Assembly (NCBI GenBank): GCA_029569475.1 | Contig: JAKQSZ010000040.1 | Location: forward strand, 1 to 46,420 | Origin: Candidatus Eiseniibacteriota bacterium | GTDB lineage: Bacteria > Eisenbacteria > RBG-16-71-46 > CAIMUX01 | Reading direction: 5' to 3' | DNA: 46,420 bases | Shown here: positions 1-7,865 of the stretch, one piece after another | Layout: every line of letters begins with the position of its first letter | Position numbering within the stretch: the first letter of the stretch is position 1 | Notes under the pieces: model-generated | Told to the model about the DNA's origin: nothing | Database searches by the model: none | The model's input: only the letters and a program-made list of their open reading frames with translations | Made by a program: the position numbers and the translations under genes

Positions 1-298
1 CCACAGGCAGCGAGAGCCGCAGAAGCGGTGCCGCAAGCCGAGGGGGAACGCGAGACCGGCTGCTACGTCTCGGTGGCGCTCACGGCTGTCACGACGCTCA
101 CGCCCGACGCCCGACACCAGCCACCGCAGAAGTTCCGGCGCCGGGACCAGTCCGCCCGGACGAGGCGAATGGTGCCCGAGCCACCTGCTCTCGGCCGCAC
201 CTCCCGGAGAGGTGAAGCGCCAGGCGCGACACCAGCGGTCTTCCGCCAGGGGAGCAATCGCGCGTGGACATCGGAGTTCGCTGAGGGATACTCCAGCC

Positions 299-859
299 AT
301 GCCCAGACCAACACCAGCCAAACCGGGCCGCAAGGATCCCTGCGAGCAACTTCTCGAAACGCTTCGAGACCGTTTCGAGAAGAACAGGAGACGACACGAG
401 GGCATGGCCTGGGACGAGGTCAAGGTGCGCCTCACGTCCGGCAGGCTCCGGTCGCTTTCTGAAATGGAAAGAACCGGTGGAGAACCCGACGTCATCGGGC
501 TGGAGGACGGCAAGGTTCTCTTCGTCGACTGCTCGGCGCAGAGTCCCGCCGGTCGCAGAAGCCTCTGCTACGACGATGCGGCGTTGGAGGCGCGCAAGGA
601 ACACAAGCCCAGGGGCAGCGCCCTGCACATGGCCAAAGCCATGGGCACAGAACTCCTCGGCGAGGACGAATACCGGAGACTTCAGACGCTCGGTGAGTTC
701 GACACCACGACCTCGAGCTGGATCATGACGCCACCCGGGATCAGGAAAAGGGGCGGGGCTCTGTTTTGTGACCGGCGCTACGGCGCGGTGTTCACCTACC
801 ACAATGGAGCGGAATCCTACTACGCGGCCCGAGGATTCCGGGCGCTCCTGAGGGTCTGA
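299..859 (+). CDS. DUF4256 family protein
   Basis: Protein of 186 residues. The second half carries the family's strongly conserved signature: GGEPDVIGLEDGKVLFVDC, then SPAGRRSLCYDDAALEARK, a GEFDTTTSSWI block, and near the end GGALFCDRRYGAVFTYHNGA followed by ESYYAARGFR. This pattern is known from the uncharacterised DUF4256 family; no reaction is established. No signal peptide or membrane segment is visible, so it is probably cytosolic. The ATG at 299 has a GAGGGA ribosome site about ten bases upstream and gives the usual family length; an upstream in-frame ATG at 212 would add an unconserved basic stretch. The family assignment is firm, the function unknown. Confidence 0.85.
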   Translation: MPRPTPAKPGRKDPCEQLLETLRDRFEKNRRRHEGMAWDEVKVRLTSGRLRSLSEMERTGGEPDVIGLEDGKVLFVDCSAQSPAGRRSLCYDDAALEARKEHKPRGSALHMAKAMGTELLGEDEYRRLQTLGEFDTTTSSWIMTPPGIRKRGGALFCDRRYGAVFTYHNGAESYYAARGFRALLRV

Positions 860-878
860 AGCGATCCAGGGATTCGGA

Positions 879-896
879 CCGAGGCCCCGGCCTCGG
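879..896. terminator. Palindrome between convergent genes
   Basis: Perfect 8-bp inverted repeat CCGAGGCC/GGCCTCGG in the 90-base gap between the convergent DUF4256 and YciE-like genes. There is no U-run on either side, so termination in both directions is only inferred from position and stem strength. Confidence 0.35.
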
Positions 897-949
897 CCCG
901 AAACAGCCTGCGAAGGACCAGGAACGAAGAAAAGCACGCGCGCGGTCAG

Positions 950-1468
950 CTATCGAGGCATCGTTCCATCGAAACCACCCTGAACCGCGTCCAGGTTGAT
1001 CACCTGCTCGGCCAGGGCCGTCAGGTTCCGGTCCGTCTCCTTCTCCTCCGCGAGGTTGTCGCTGAGGAGTTCATGCACCCGGGTATGCCCCATGGTCTCG
1101 GCCCAGGAACAGAGGGTGCCATAGGTGGCGATCTCGTAGTGCTCGACCTTCTGGGCCGCGGCGATCAAGCCGGCGTCCACGGTGGCGGCGTCGCCATCGC
1201 TGCCCGCCACGTGCTTGCCTTCCTTGAGAAGCCCCTTCATGCCGTCGCAGGAGGCCCCTTGCGCCTTCTCCCCGAGAAGCTCAAAGGCGCGGTCCAGCCG
1301 GTCGACCTGGACGCGGGTCTGCGCCAGGTGTTCGTGGAAGGCGCGGATCAGCTCCGGGAAGTGGGCCTTCTCGGCCATCATCGGCAGGGCCTTGATGAGC
1401 TGGTGTTCGGCGTCGTAAACGTCCCGGAGTTCCTCTACGAAAAGCCGATGAAGTGAATCCATCTCCAT
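950..1468 (-). CDS. YciE/YciF-type ferritin-like protein (DUF892)
   Basis: Protein of 172 residues starting MEMDSLHRLFVEELRDVYD and containing AEHQLIKALPMMAEKA, the typical opening of the DUF892 (YciE/YciF) family. Members fold as a ferritin-like four-helix bundle and are linked to general stress responses; their iron chemistry is not settled. The helical Glu/His pattern (EELRDVYDAEHQ, EHYEIATYGTL, LAEEKETDRNLTALAE) fits a di-metal bundle. The ATG at 1468 is preferred because a GGAGGA site lies six bases upstream; an in-frame ATG at 1486 has no such site. It lies downstream of, and on the same strand as, a small helical-protein gene, with 168 bases between them. Confidence 0.88.
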   Translation of the reverse strand: MEMDSLHRLFVEELRDVYDAEHQLIKALPMMAEKAHFPELIRAFHEHLAQTRVQVDRLDRAFELLGEKAQGASCDGMKGLLKEGKHVAGSDGDAATVDAGLIAAAQKVEHYEIATYGTLCSWAETMGHTRVHELLSDNLAEEKETDRNLTALAEQVINLDAVQGGFDGTMPR

Positions 1469-1592
1469 GATTGTCCTCCTGCTCACTTGGAGCGATCAGT
1501 CGCCTCGTATCTGCGCGCTCAGATGCCGAGACTTGATGCAGGCGCCGTGATGTCGTGAATCGATACATGGGCCGCGCTGTTTGACACTGGCA

Positions 1593-1614
1593 CCCCAGGA
1601 CCGGTTAGCTGGGG
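1593..1614 (-). terminator. Hairpin after small helical-protein gene
   Basis: CCCCAG and CTGGGG arms separated by ten bases, 21 bases beyond the stop of the minus-strand gene ending at 1636. The stem is good but no U-run follows, so this is a possible rather than certain terminator. Confidence 0.35.
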
Positions 1615-1635
1615 AGACTCAGCGAATTTGCGATC

Positions 1636-1923
1636 TCACCCGGCGATCCATTGGGAGTCGTCGGCCTGGCCGCCCTTGATCCTCGCCACGTTGTGCTTCA
1701 GATCACGCCGCAGCCGGGCGAGGTTCACCCGAGCGTGAGCCGCGCTCATGCGCAGGCGGAAGATCGTGGCCTTGACCTCTTCGATGCCCGACCGGGTTCT
1801 CTCGGTCTCATGTCCGATCTGGCCGATCCGTCGCCGGACACGGGGCAGGTCATGACTGGTGATGCCATGGAAGGCGGCCTTCATGCCACGGATCGCGTTC
1901 CCCAACGATGGTCTGGATGCCAT
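1636..1923 (-). CDS. Small basic helical protein, unknown function
   Basis: Hypothetical protein of 95 residues, rich in Arg and almost entirely predicted helix (for example ERTRSGIEEVKATIFRLRM and ARVNLARLRRDLKHNVARI), suggesting a coiled coil or a nucleic-acid-binding helix bundle. No family was recognised. The ATG at 1923 has a GGAGGA ribosome site seven bases upstream, which supports it as a real gene. It lies between the YciE-like gene (same strand, downstream) and the divergent CHRD gene, so a stress-related role is possible only by association. Confidence 0.6.
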   Translation of the reverse strand: MASRPSLGNAIRGMKAAFHGITSHDLPRVRRRIGQIGHETERTRSGIEEVKATIFRLRMSAAHARVNLARLRRDLKHNVARIKGGQADDSQWIAG

Positions 1924-2201
1924 GGACGCTTCCTCCCTCTTTCACGCTGCGGTTGATCATTGCAACAACCGAGCAGCGGAATGCATCGGCAACGAACAGC
2001 CGCTGCAAAGGTCGTGCCTGGAAGGCAAACGACAGGGATTCCGTAGAGGCCCTGAAGAAACATCCCCGGCACGGCCGTGAGGCGCCTGACACAAGGGCGG
2101 ATGGCGAAGCTGCGGACCCAGCCTGGCGGGGCGAATCTGTTGATCCAATATGTCGCGCCAAAACCAGCCAACAAGTCCGCCACGACCCAGGTTCTCTTGT
2201 C

Positions 2202-2231
2202 TTGACACCGGGTTTCGTCTGCTCTTACGAT
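2202..2231 (+). promoter_or_regulatory. Sigma70-like promoter for the CHRD gene
   Basis: A perfect TTGACA at 2202-2207 is followed after 18 bases by TACGAT at 2226-2231. It lies 75 bases before the CHRD gene start and points towards it. The spacing and match to housekeeping promoters are good; no experiment supports it. Confidence 0.5.
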
Positions 2232-2305
2232 GCTCGGTTTTCCTCCATCGGTCGGGGGTAGAGGGAGGGGCCCCTCGCACGTTCTCCGAACATGGAAAGG
2301 ACGAA

Positions 2306-3757
2306 ATGATCATGAAGCTTTATCTATCGGTCTCTTCCCGGTTTCACAGGAGCGCCCGCTGCGGTGTGGCGGCGTTGGCGATGATGCTCGGCCTGGGCAG
2401 CGGAGCCTCAGCGGCCACTTACATGCGCGTCCTGCATCTGCAGGGTATGCAGGAAGTGCCGGCCAACGCCTCTCCGGCCATCGGTGGCGGCTGGGCCTTC
2501 ATCGATACCGATGCCAACACCCTCCGCTACTACATCTCGTTTTCGGGGCTGACGGCGGCGGAGTCGGCCGCCCACTTCCACGGACCGGCGGCGCCGGGAG
2601 TCAACGCGGGCGTCATGCACGCGCTGCCGGCCGGCAATCCCAAGGTCGGTGTGTGGAACTACAACGAGCCGCAGGAGGCTGAGATCCTGAACGGCCGGGT
2701 CTACTGCAACATCCACACCGGCGCGTTCCCCGGGGGCGAGATCCGCGGGCAGCTCGTTTCGCAGGTCGCCTATATCGACCAGGCGCAGGAGGTCCCCCCG
2801 ACCGGAAGCCCGGCGCAGGGCTTCGGGCTCTTCGTGGCGGACGAGGCGTCGAACACGCTGACCTACTACATCGGTTTCACGGGGCTGGTGGGAGTGGAGA
2901 CCGCCGCCCACATCCACGGTTTCGCGCTGCACGGGACCAACGCTGGCGTGCTCCATGCGCTGCCCGCGGGCAATCCGAAGGTCGGCACCTGGAACTACAC
3001 CGACGCCCAGGAAGAGCAGATCCTCTCGGGACTCACCTACGTGAACATCCACACCAACGCCTTCCCCGGTGGCGAGATTCGAGGACAGGTCGTTCCGCTG
3101 GTGGCCCCCATGGATGCCGCGCAGGAAGTTCCGCCGAACCCGACCACCGGCGCGGGCGTGGGTCTGATCTCCTACGACGTGGTCACCGACAACCTGAGCT
3201 ATGACATTCGCTACACCAACCTGAGCGCGGCCGAGACAGCAGCCCACATCCACGGATGGGCTCCCGTCGGCGCCAACGCCGGCGTGCTGCACGCGCTGCC
3301 GGCCGGACCCCGCAAGCTGGGTGTCTGGACCTACGGCGCGGGCAACGAGGCCAACCTCTTCGACAACCAGGCCTACATCAACGTCCACTCCTCCGCCTTC
3401 CCGGGCGGCGAGATCCGCGGGCAGATCATGGGCCGTTGGATCCCCTTTGCCTCCTCGGTGGACGAGCCTTCTTCCAGCCTCGTTCCCCGTCAGGCTCGCG
3501 TGACGCCGAACCCGTTCTCCACCACGACCAGCATCGGTTTCGCGCTGAGCGCCAGCGCCGAGGTCCGGGTGTCCATCCACGACGCGCAAGGCCGCCTGGT
3601 GCGCTCGCTCGTGCATGGCCCGATGGCGGCGGGAGCGCACGAGGTGCGCTGGGACGGACTCGATGACCAAGGTCGCGAGGCTGGCAACGGCATCTACCGC
3701 TATCTCGTGGTGTCCAGCGAAGGGCAGCAGAGCGGACCTCTCACGCTGATCCGCTAA
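2306..3757 (+). CDS. Secreted triple-CHRD protein with FlgD-like C-terminal Ig domain
   Basis: Protein of 483 residues. A signal peptide is visible (basic start, then VAALAMMLGLGSGASA before ATYMR). Three tandem CHRD domains follow, each with the pattern QEVPP...HIHG...NAGVLHALPAG...VNIHT.AFPGGEIRGQ. CHRD domains are beta folds first described in chordin and occur in many bacterial secreted proteins without a known reaction. The last 80 residues match a FlgD-like Ig domain (VRVSIHDAQGRLVRSLV, then VRWDGLDDQGREAGNGIYRY), which often ends surface or secreted proteins in FCB-type bacteria. The ATG at 2306 follows a GGAAAGGA site and directly precedes the signal peptide; the longer reading frame from 2150 adds an unsupported segment. 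It is monocistronic, with its own promoter and terminator. Confidence 0.9.
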   Translation: MIMKLYLSVSSRFHRSARCGVAALAMMLGLGSGASAATYMRVLHLQGMQEVPANASPAIGGGWAFIDTDANTLRYYISFSGLTAAESAAHFHGPAAPGVNAGVMHALPAGNPKVGVWNYNEPQEAEILNGRVYCNIHTGAFPGGEIRGQLVSQVAYIDQAQEVPPTGSPAQGFGLFVADEASNTLTYYIGFTGLVGVETAAHIHGFALHGTNAGVLHALPAGNPKVGTWNYTDAQEEQILSGLTYVNIHTNAFPGGEIRGQVVPLVAPMDAAQEVPPNPTTGAGVGLISYDVVTDNLSYDIRYTNLSAAETAAHIHGWAPVGANAGVLHALPAGPRKLGVWTYGAGNEANLFDNQAYINVHSSAFPGGEIRGQIMGRWIPFASSVDEPSSSLVPRQARVTPNPFSTTTSIGFALSASAEVRVSIHDAQGRLVRSLVHGPMAAGAHEVRWDGLDDQGREAGNGIYRYLVVSSEGQQSGPLTLIR

Positions 3758-3807
3758 CACCCCGGCCGGTCCGGCAGCACAGGACACAGGCCGCCTTCCC
3801 CAACACA

Positions 3808-3838
3808 GGCCGCTCTCCCACGGAGGGCGGCCCTTTCC
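3808..3838 (+). terminator. Terminator after the CHRD gene
   Basis: GGCCGC and GCGGCC arms with an inner CTC/GAG extension, followed by CTTTCCT, 50 bases past the CHRD stop. A related copy of the first arm (ACAGGCCGCCTTCCCC) lies just upstream, so the arm itself is duplicated. Confidence 0.55.
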
Positions 3839-4080
3839 TGCAGGCCGTATCCCCTTTCCGTCCTCCCGGTGTGCGCCCGCAAGACGTCGACTCGGAACAT
3901 CGTGCCAGGATGGGAGCATCGTCTCAGGATTTCCCGTGTGCCGAGTCCTGTCTCGCGCAGGGGCCGGTGCGAAGAAGTCGCGGCGTGCCGGCCGGCTGGG
4001 CCGCCTCCCCTCCTTTCGCGTTGGCGCGCGAGACCGGCGCGGCTAAGCTTTCGATGAATCAGGCGCGGGAGGAGGAAGGG

Positions 4081-4308
4081 TTGATCATCCTGGGTGTCTT
4101 GTTTCTCGTTGCCGGCACGGCCTGCATGGCCTTTGCCGGTGTCCGGTACTGGCGTTCCGATCCGATGTTGTTCCTTCTGACTCCTGTCTGGCACGGCGAA
4201 TCCCGGCTCTTCGCCGGGCGAGGCTGGCAGCTCTATCTCGCGGGCGCGGCCTTTACGCTCGCGGGAATCATCGCGCTCCTGGCCGCTCGTCTGCTGCCGC
4301 TCCACTGA
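4081..4308 (+). CDS. Small two-helix membrane protein
   Basis: Protein of about 75 residues with two hydrophobic segments: IILGVLFLVAGTACMAFAG near the start and LYLAGAAFTLAGIIALLAA near the end, joined by a short polar loop containing YWRSDPM. No family was recognised. The TTG at 4081 is chosen because a strong GGAGGAGG site stands just before it and the first membrane helix begins at once. An in-frame ATG at 4054 would add nine charged residues. The frame stays open further upstream but without membrane-protein character. It is probably an inner-membrane protein of unknown role. Confidence 0.55.
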   Translation: MIILGVLFLVAGTACMAFAGVRYWRSDPMLFLLTPVWHGESRLFAGRGWQLYLAGAAFTLAGIIALLAARLLPLH

Positions 4309-4543
4309 CCCCGAGCACCACGCCAGGGATGGCGGCGCTTCGCATCGCCGCGATGGCCCGGTGATTGACAGGACCCGGTGTTCCGGAAGCTGCCGTGGCT
4401 CCCCCGTCTGGTCAAGCGAGGACTCGCTGCGGGGCCACGGCGCGGAGCAAGGGCCCGTCCGGCCTCCAGCAGGTCGCGGGCGAGCGGCGCGCTGCCGGTT
4501 CCGGGCAACGGCGGCGCGGTTCACAAGCGAACGGAGTGTCGAA

Positions 4544-5020
4544 ATGAATCGGATCGTGACGGGCGTCCTTGCGGGATTTCTCGCAACCTTTCCCATGTCG
4601 GTTGTCCTGTTGGCAGGGCGCCGCCGGATCGAACCTCCTCCAGCCCCCAAGGAGATCTCCGACGAGATCCAGGACCGCGCCGGAATCGGCGACGAACTCC
4701 ACGAGGAACAGCGGCGCGTCGCGGCGGTGGCAGGGCACTTCGCCTATGGAGCGGCCGCCGGGGGCGTCTATGGCCTGATGCCCGGCGAGCGGGCCGGTGC
4801 GCCGGTGCTGCGCGGATCGGTCTATGGACTAGGTGTGTGGGCGGCCAGCTACGCCGGGTGGCTCCCGGCCACCAGAATCCTTCCCTTCCCCACGAACCGG
4901 CCGGCGCGATGGAATACCCGGCTCCTTCTCGCGCACCTGGTCTGGGGCGCCGCGCTCGGCTACCTGGTAGAGCGGGGATCGCCTCGGAATCGACGACGGC
5001 ACCTGCGCGAGAGCGAGTGA
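4544..5020 (+). CDS. Conserved membrane protein, DUF1440/YagU-like
   Basis: Protein of 158 residues. The first 25 residues form a membrane helix (IVTGVLAGFLATFPMSVVLL). Further hydrophobic segments follow: AGHFAYGAAAGGVYGLM, GSVYGLGVWAASYAGWLPA and LLLAHLVWGAALGYLV. The alternating Gly/Ala/Tyr pattern and the HLVWGAALG block resemble the DUF1440 (YagU) group of small inner-membrane proteins, but the family name is tentative. The ATG at 4544 has a GGAG eight bases upstream and begins exactly at the first helix. It ends in a basic tail. The role is unknown; in this neighbourhood of small stress-type genes a membrane or acid-stress function would only be a guess. Confidence 0.65.
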   Translation: MNRIVTGVLAGFLATFPMSVVLLAGRRRIEPPPAPKEISDEIQDRAGIGDELHEEQRRVAAVAGHFAYGAAAGGVYGLMPGERAGAPVLRGSVYGLGVWAASYAGWLPATRILPFPTNRPARWNTRLLLAHLVWGAALGYLVERGSPRNRRRHLRESE

Positions 5021-5238
5021 ACCGCCTCGACCGGCACGGGCAAGTTGGAGACTGCACAGGAGATGGATCCTCGCGTGGATCGTCCTCCTTTTGTCGGCGC
5101 GCGGAGGAGAGGTAGGATGTACGGCGGTCGCCTTCACCGGAACGCCGGGGTCAACCGGAGAGGCCCGGAGGAGCCGGCCTGGAGTCGCGTCCGTGGGGAC
5201 TTGTGTACGCAAGGCTCGCGAGAGCTGGAGGCTGCATC

Positions 5239-6096
5239 GTGCGATGGAAGACCGGAAGGCGGAGCGGCAACGTTGAAGACCGGCGTGGGCTCGGGATGGG
5301 TGGAGGCGCGGCCATCGGGGGCGGCGGCCTCATCCTCGCCCTGATCATCTCCCTCCTGACCGGCACCAACCCCCTCGACCTGCTGCAAGGGGGCGGACTC
5401 ACCCATCAAGTTTCCGAGATCCCGGCGGGGTCGCGCGAGTTCAGCGCCGAGGAGCAGGAACTCGCCGACTTCGCTTCGGTCGTCCTCGCCGACACCGAGG
5501 ACACTTGGGGGATGCTCTTCCAGCAGATGGGCCTCATGTACCAGGAGCCCACGCTGGTCCTCTTCAGCGGCGCGGTCGAGTCGGCCTGCGGATTCGCCCA
5601 ATCGGCATCCGGGCCCTTCTACTGCCCGGGAGATTACAAGGTCTATCTCGACCTCAGCTTCTTTGACGAACTGCAGCGGCGACACGGGGCCCCGGGAGAC
5701 TTCGCCCAGGCCTACGTGATCGCGCACGAGATCGGGCACCATGTCCAACGCCTCCTCGGCACCACCGACCAGGTCGACCGGGCTCGGGGACGCCTGAGCC
5801 GTGAGGAGGTGAACGATCTCTCCGTCCGCCTCGAGCTGCAGGCCGATTTCTACGCGGGCGTCTGGGCGCATCACGCCCAGCGCAGCCGGCAGATCCTGGA
5901 GGCCGGCGACATGGAGGAAGCGTTGCGGGCGGCCTCGCAGATCGGCGACGACCGCCTCCAGATGGAGGCGCAGGGTTATGTCGTCCCCGACGCCTTCACC
6001 CATGGCACCTCGGAACAGCGGGCGCGTTGGTTCCGTCGAGGCTTCGAAACGGGAGACCTCACCCAGGGCGACACCTTCGGCGCCCCGGAGCTCTGA
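5239..6096 (+). CDS. ypfJ: YpfJ-family membrane-anchored zinc metalloprotease
   Basis: Protein of 285 residues. It opens VRWKTGRRSGNVEDRRG, the family's usual N-terminus, followed by one membrane helix (GGGLILALIISLLTG) and a periplasmic catalytic domain. The zinc site is H163-E-I-G-H167, with a Cys-rich stretch before it (ESACGFAQSASGPFYCPGD) and ELQADFYAGVWAHH after it that supplies the third ligand region. Members are called neutral zinc metallopeptidases; substrates are unknown. The GTG at 5239 is chosen because GGAGG lies seven bases upstream and the protein then begins as in its relatives. An ATG at 5203 in frame adds twelve unconserved residues. It is convergent with the downstream antiporter gene. 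Confidence 0.92.
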   Translation: MRWKTGRRSGNVEDRRGLGMGGGAAIGGGGLILALIISLLTGTNPLDLLQGGGLTHQVSEIPAGSREFSAEEQELADFASVVLADTEDTWGMLFQQMGLMYQEPTLVLFSGAVESACGFAQSASGPFYCPGDYKVYLDLSFFDELQRRHGAPGDFAQAYVIAHEIGHHVQRLLGTTDQVDRARGRLSREEVNDLSVRLELQADFYAGVWAHHAQRSRQILEAGDMEEALRAASQIGDDRLQMEAQGYVVPDAFTHGTSEQRARWFRRGFETGDLTQGDTFGAPEL

Positions 6097-6180
6097 CCGG
6101 CCCCAAGGGCTCTCCCCTTCCGCGAGCTGCTGGTGGCGCCCTCCTTCCAGGGTGCCCTGATTCCAGGCCAGCCAGGCCTG

Positions 6181-7551
6181 CTAGACAGGGTCTCCCAGGG
6201 CGCCGCCGCGTCTCTCCTTCCGTCGCAGGCTCCAGGCCAGAGCCGGTGGCGTCACCATCGTGGTGACGATCACCATGATGACGATGGCGCTGTAGATGTG
6301 CGGCTCCACGATGCGGTGGCCATGCAGTGTCAGGCCGAGCCCGATGTTGGCGAAGATCAACCCGACCTCGCCGCGCGGGATCATGCCGATCCCGATGGAG
6401 AGGCGGTCGACCCCCTTCTTGAGCACGCCCAGGCTGCAGACCTGCTTGCCAACGATGGCGGCCAGCGTGAGCACCGCGGCCAGTCCGATGGTCTGCGGAT
6501 CCTGGAAGGCCGCCAGGTCCACCCGGGTGCCCATGAGAACGAAGAAGACCGGGACCAGGAAGCCCGTCAACGGGTGCATCATCTGCTCGAGCTTGAACTC
6601 CAGACGCCCACGGAAGTCCTTGTAGTGGGCATCCTCGACGATCAGGCCGGCGGCGTAGGCGCCCACGATCGGGGCCAGCCCGATCTTTGCGGCCAACCCG
6701 GCCAGCAGGAAGCAGAAGGAGAGGGCTACGGCCAGGAGCACGCCGCCGCTCCGCAGCTTCGCGGCCCAGGAGAAGATCCGGGGCGAGATGACCAGGCCGA
6801 GGCCGATGGCGGCGACCAGGAAACCGAGCGACTTGGCGACGATCCACAGGACGCCGGCCATCGAGAGGCCTGTGCCGCGCGAGACCCCATCGATGATGCC
6901 CGTGACGACCGACAGGATGACGAGCCCTAGGACGTCGTCGATCACCGCCGCGCCCAGGATGATGCGCGACTCATCGGTGCGCAGCTTCCCGAGGTCCTGC
7001 AGCACCCGGGCGGTGATCCCGACGCTGGTGGCGGTCAGGGTCGCGCCCAGGAACATGTGGACGTAGATCTCGCTGTCGGGCAGCAACAACGAACCGGCCC
7101 ACCAGCCCAGGGCAAAGGGAGCGGCGACGCCGAGCACGGCCACCAGGCCCGAGGAAGGACCGACCCGCGACATCTCCCGGACCGTCGACTCCAGACCCAC
7201 CTCGAAGAGAAGCAGGATGACGCCGAGCTGCGCCAGGAGATCCAGCGAGGGGTCGGTCTGCACTCCATCGGCCCAGTGGATCCCCATCAGATCGAGGTTG
7301 CCGATCAGGACGCCGACCAGCAGTTCGCCAAGGACCTCGGGCTGCCGCAACCGTACCGCGAGGTCGCCCCCCAGCCGGGCCGCGATGATGAACAGCGGCA
7401 GGTACAGGAGCACGCGGACGATTTCCTCTCCGGACCCCGCGGCCAGTGTGGGAGTCGCCGCCGCAGCCATCAGGATCACCGCAAACACGGCGGGCCACCC
7501 GAGGCGCAGCCCGCGTGAACGGATCGGTCGACTGGTTCTGATACTCGACAT
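6181..7551 (-). CDS. CPA2-type cation:proton antiporter
   Basis: Protein of 456 residues with about twelve membrane helices, belonging to the Na+/H+ exchanger (Kef/CPA2) family. Recognisable parts are QPEVLGELLVGVLIG in helix 2, LLAQLGVILLLFEVGLEST, the TATSVGITARVLQDL block, and AAVIDDVLGLVILS, whose paired Asp residues match the ion-binding ND/DD site of the family. The C-terminus ends after the last helix with a basic tail and lacks the TrkA/RCK regulatory domain of Kef potassium channels. It probably exchanges Na+ or K+ for protons at the inner membrane. The ATG at 7551 leaves a signal-like first helix; the longer frame to 7761 is unconserved. It is divergent from the acyl-CoA synthetase. 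Confidence 0.88.
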   Translation of the reverse strand: MSSIRTSRPIRSRGLRLGWPAVFAVILMAAAATPTLAAGSGEEIVRVLLYLPLFIIAARLGGDLAVRLRQPEVLGELLVGVLIGNLDLMGIHWADGVQTDPSLDLLAQLGVILLLFEVGLESTVREMSRVGPSSGLVAVLGVAAPFALGWWAGSLLLPDSEIYVHMFLGATLTATSVGITARVLQDLGKLRTDESRIILGAAVIDDVLGLVILSVVTGIIDGVSRGTGLSMAGVLWIVAKSLGFLVAAIGLGLVISPRIFSWAAKLRSGGVLLAVALSFCFLLAGLAAKIGLAPIVGAYAAGLIVEDAHYKDFRGRLEFKLEQMMHPLTGFLVPVFFVLMGTRVDLAAFQDPQTIGLAAVLTLAAIVGKQVCSLGVLKKGVDRLSIGIGMIPRGEVGLIFANIGLGLTLHGHRIVEPHIYSAIVIMVIVTTMVTPPALAWSLRRKERRGGALGDPV

Positions 7552-7699
7552 GCCGGAACGGTACCATGCCTCCCCGGCGGCTGCGAGCGGATCGTCTCCG
7601 AATGGGCCGGTGACGAGCGGAGCCGTAACCTCTTGCCACGCAGTCAGCGGACAGAGCCGCGCCTGAGCCGGAAGCGCCCGGGGCACGACCCCGATTCCA

Positions 7700-7728
7700 T
7701 TGTCACCGCCCCATCCCGGCGCTATGAT
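7700..7728 (+). promoter_or_regulatory. Sigma70-like promoter for the acyl-CoA synthetase
   Basis: TTGTCA at 7700-7705, a 17-base spacer and TATGAT at 7723-7728, in the 314-base region between the divergent antiporter and synthetase genes. This leaves a leader of about 130 bases. The rest of the region shows no further recognisable element. Confidence 0.5.
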
Positions 7729-7865
7729 TGCCCCGGGAGCAGCACAGATGTGATGCGACACCAGCCCGCCCGTCGGCCGCAGCAGCGCCCCCGCCGGAGC
7801 CCGGCGTGGCGTTTTCTCCTGCGTCTGCCTTGGGTCCCTGGATGTGTGGTGTTGGGAGGCTGATC

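Noticed and set aside
28..462. 144-codon plus-strand frame at the left edge
   Set aside because: It overlaps the DUF4256 gene in another frame and shows no conserved pattern or ribosome site.
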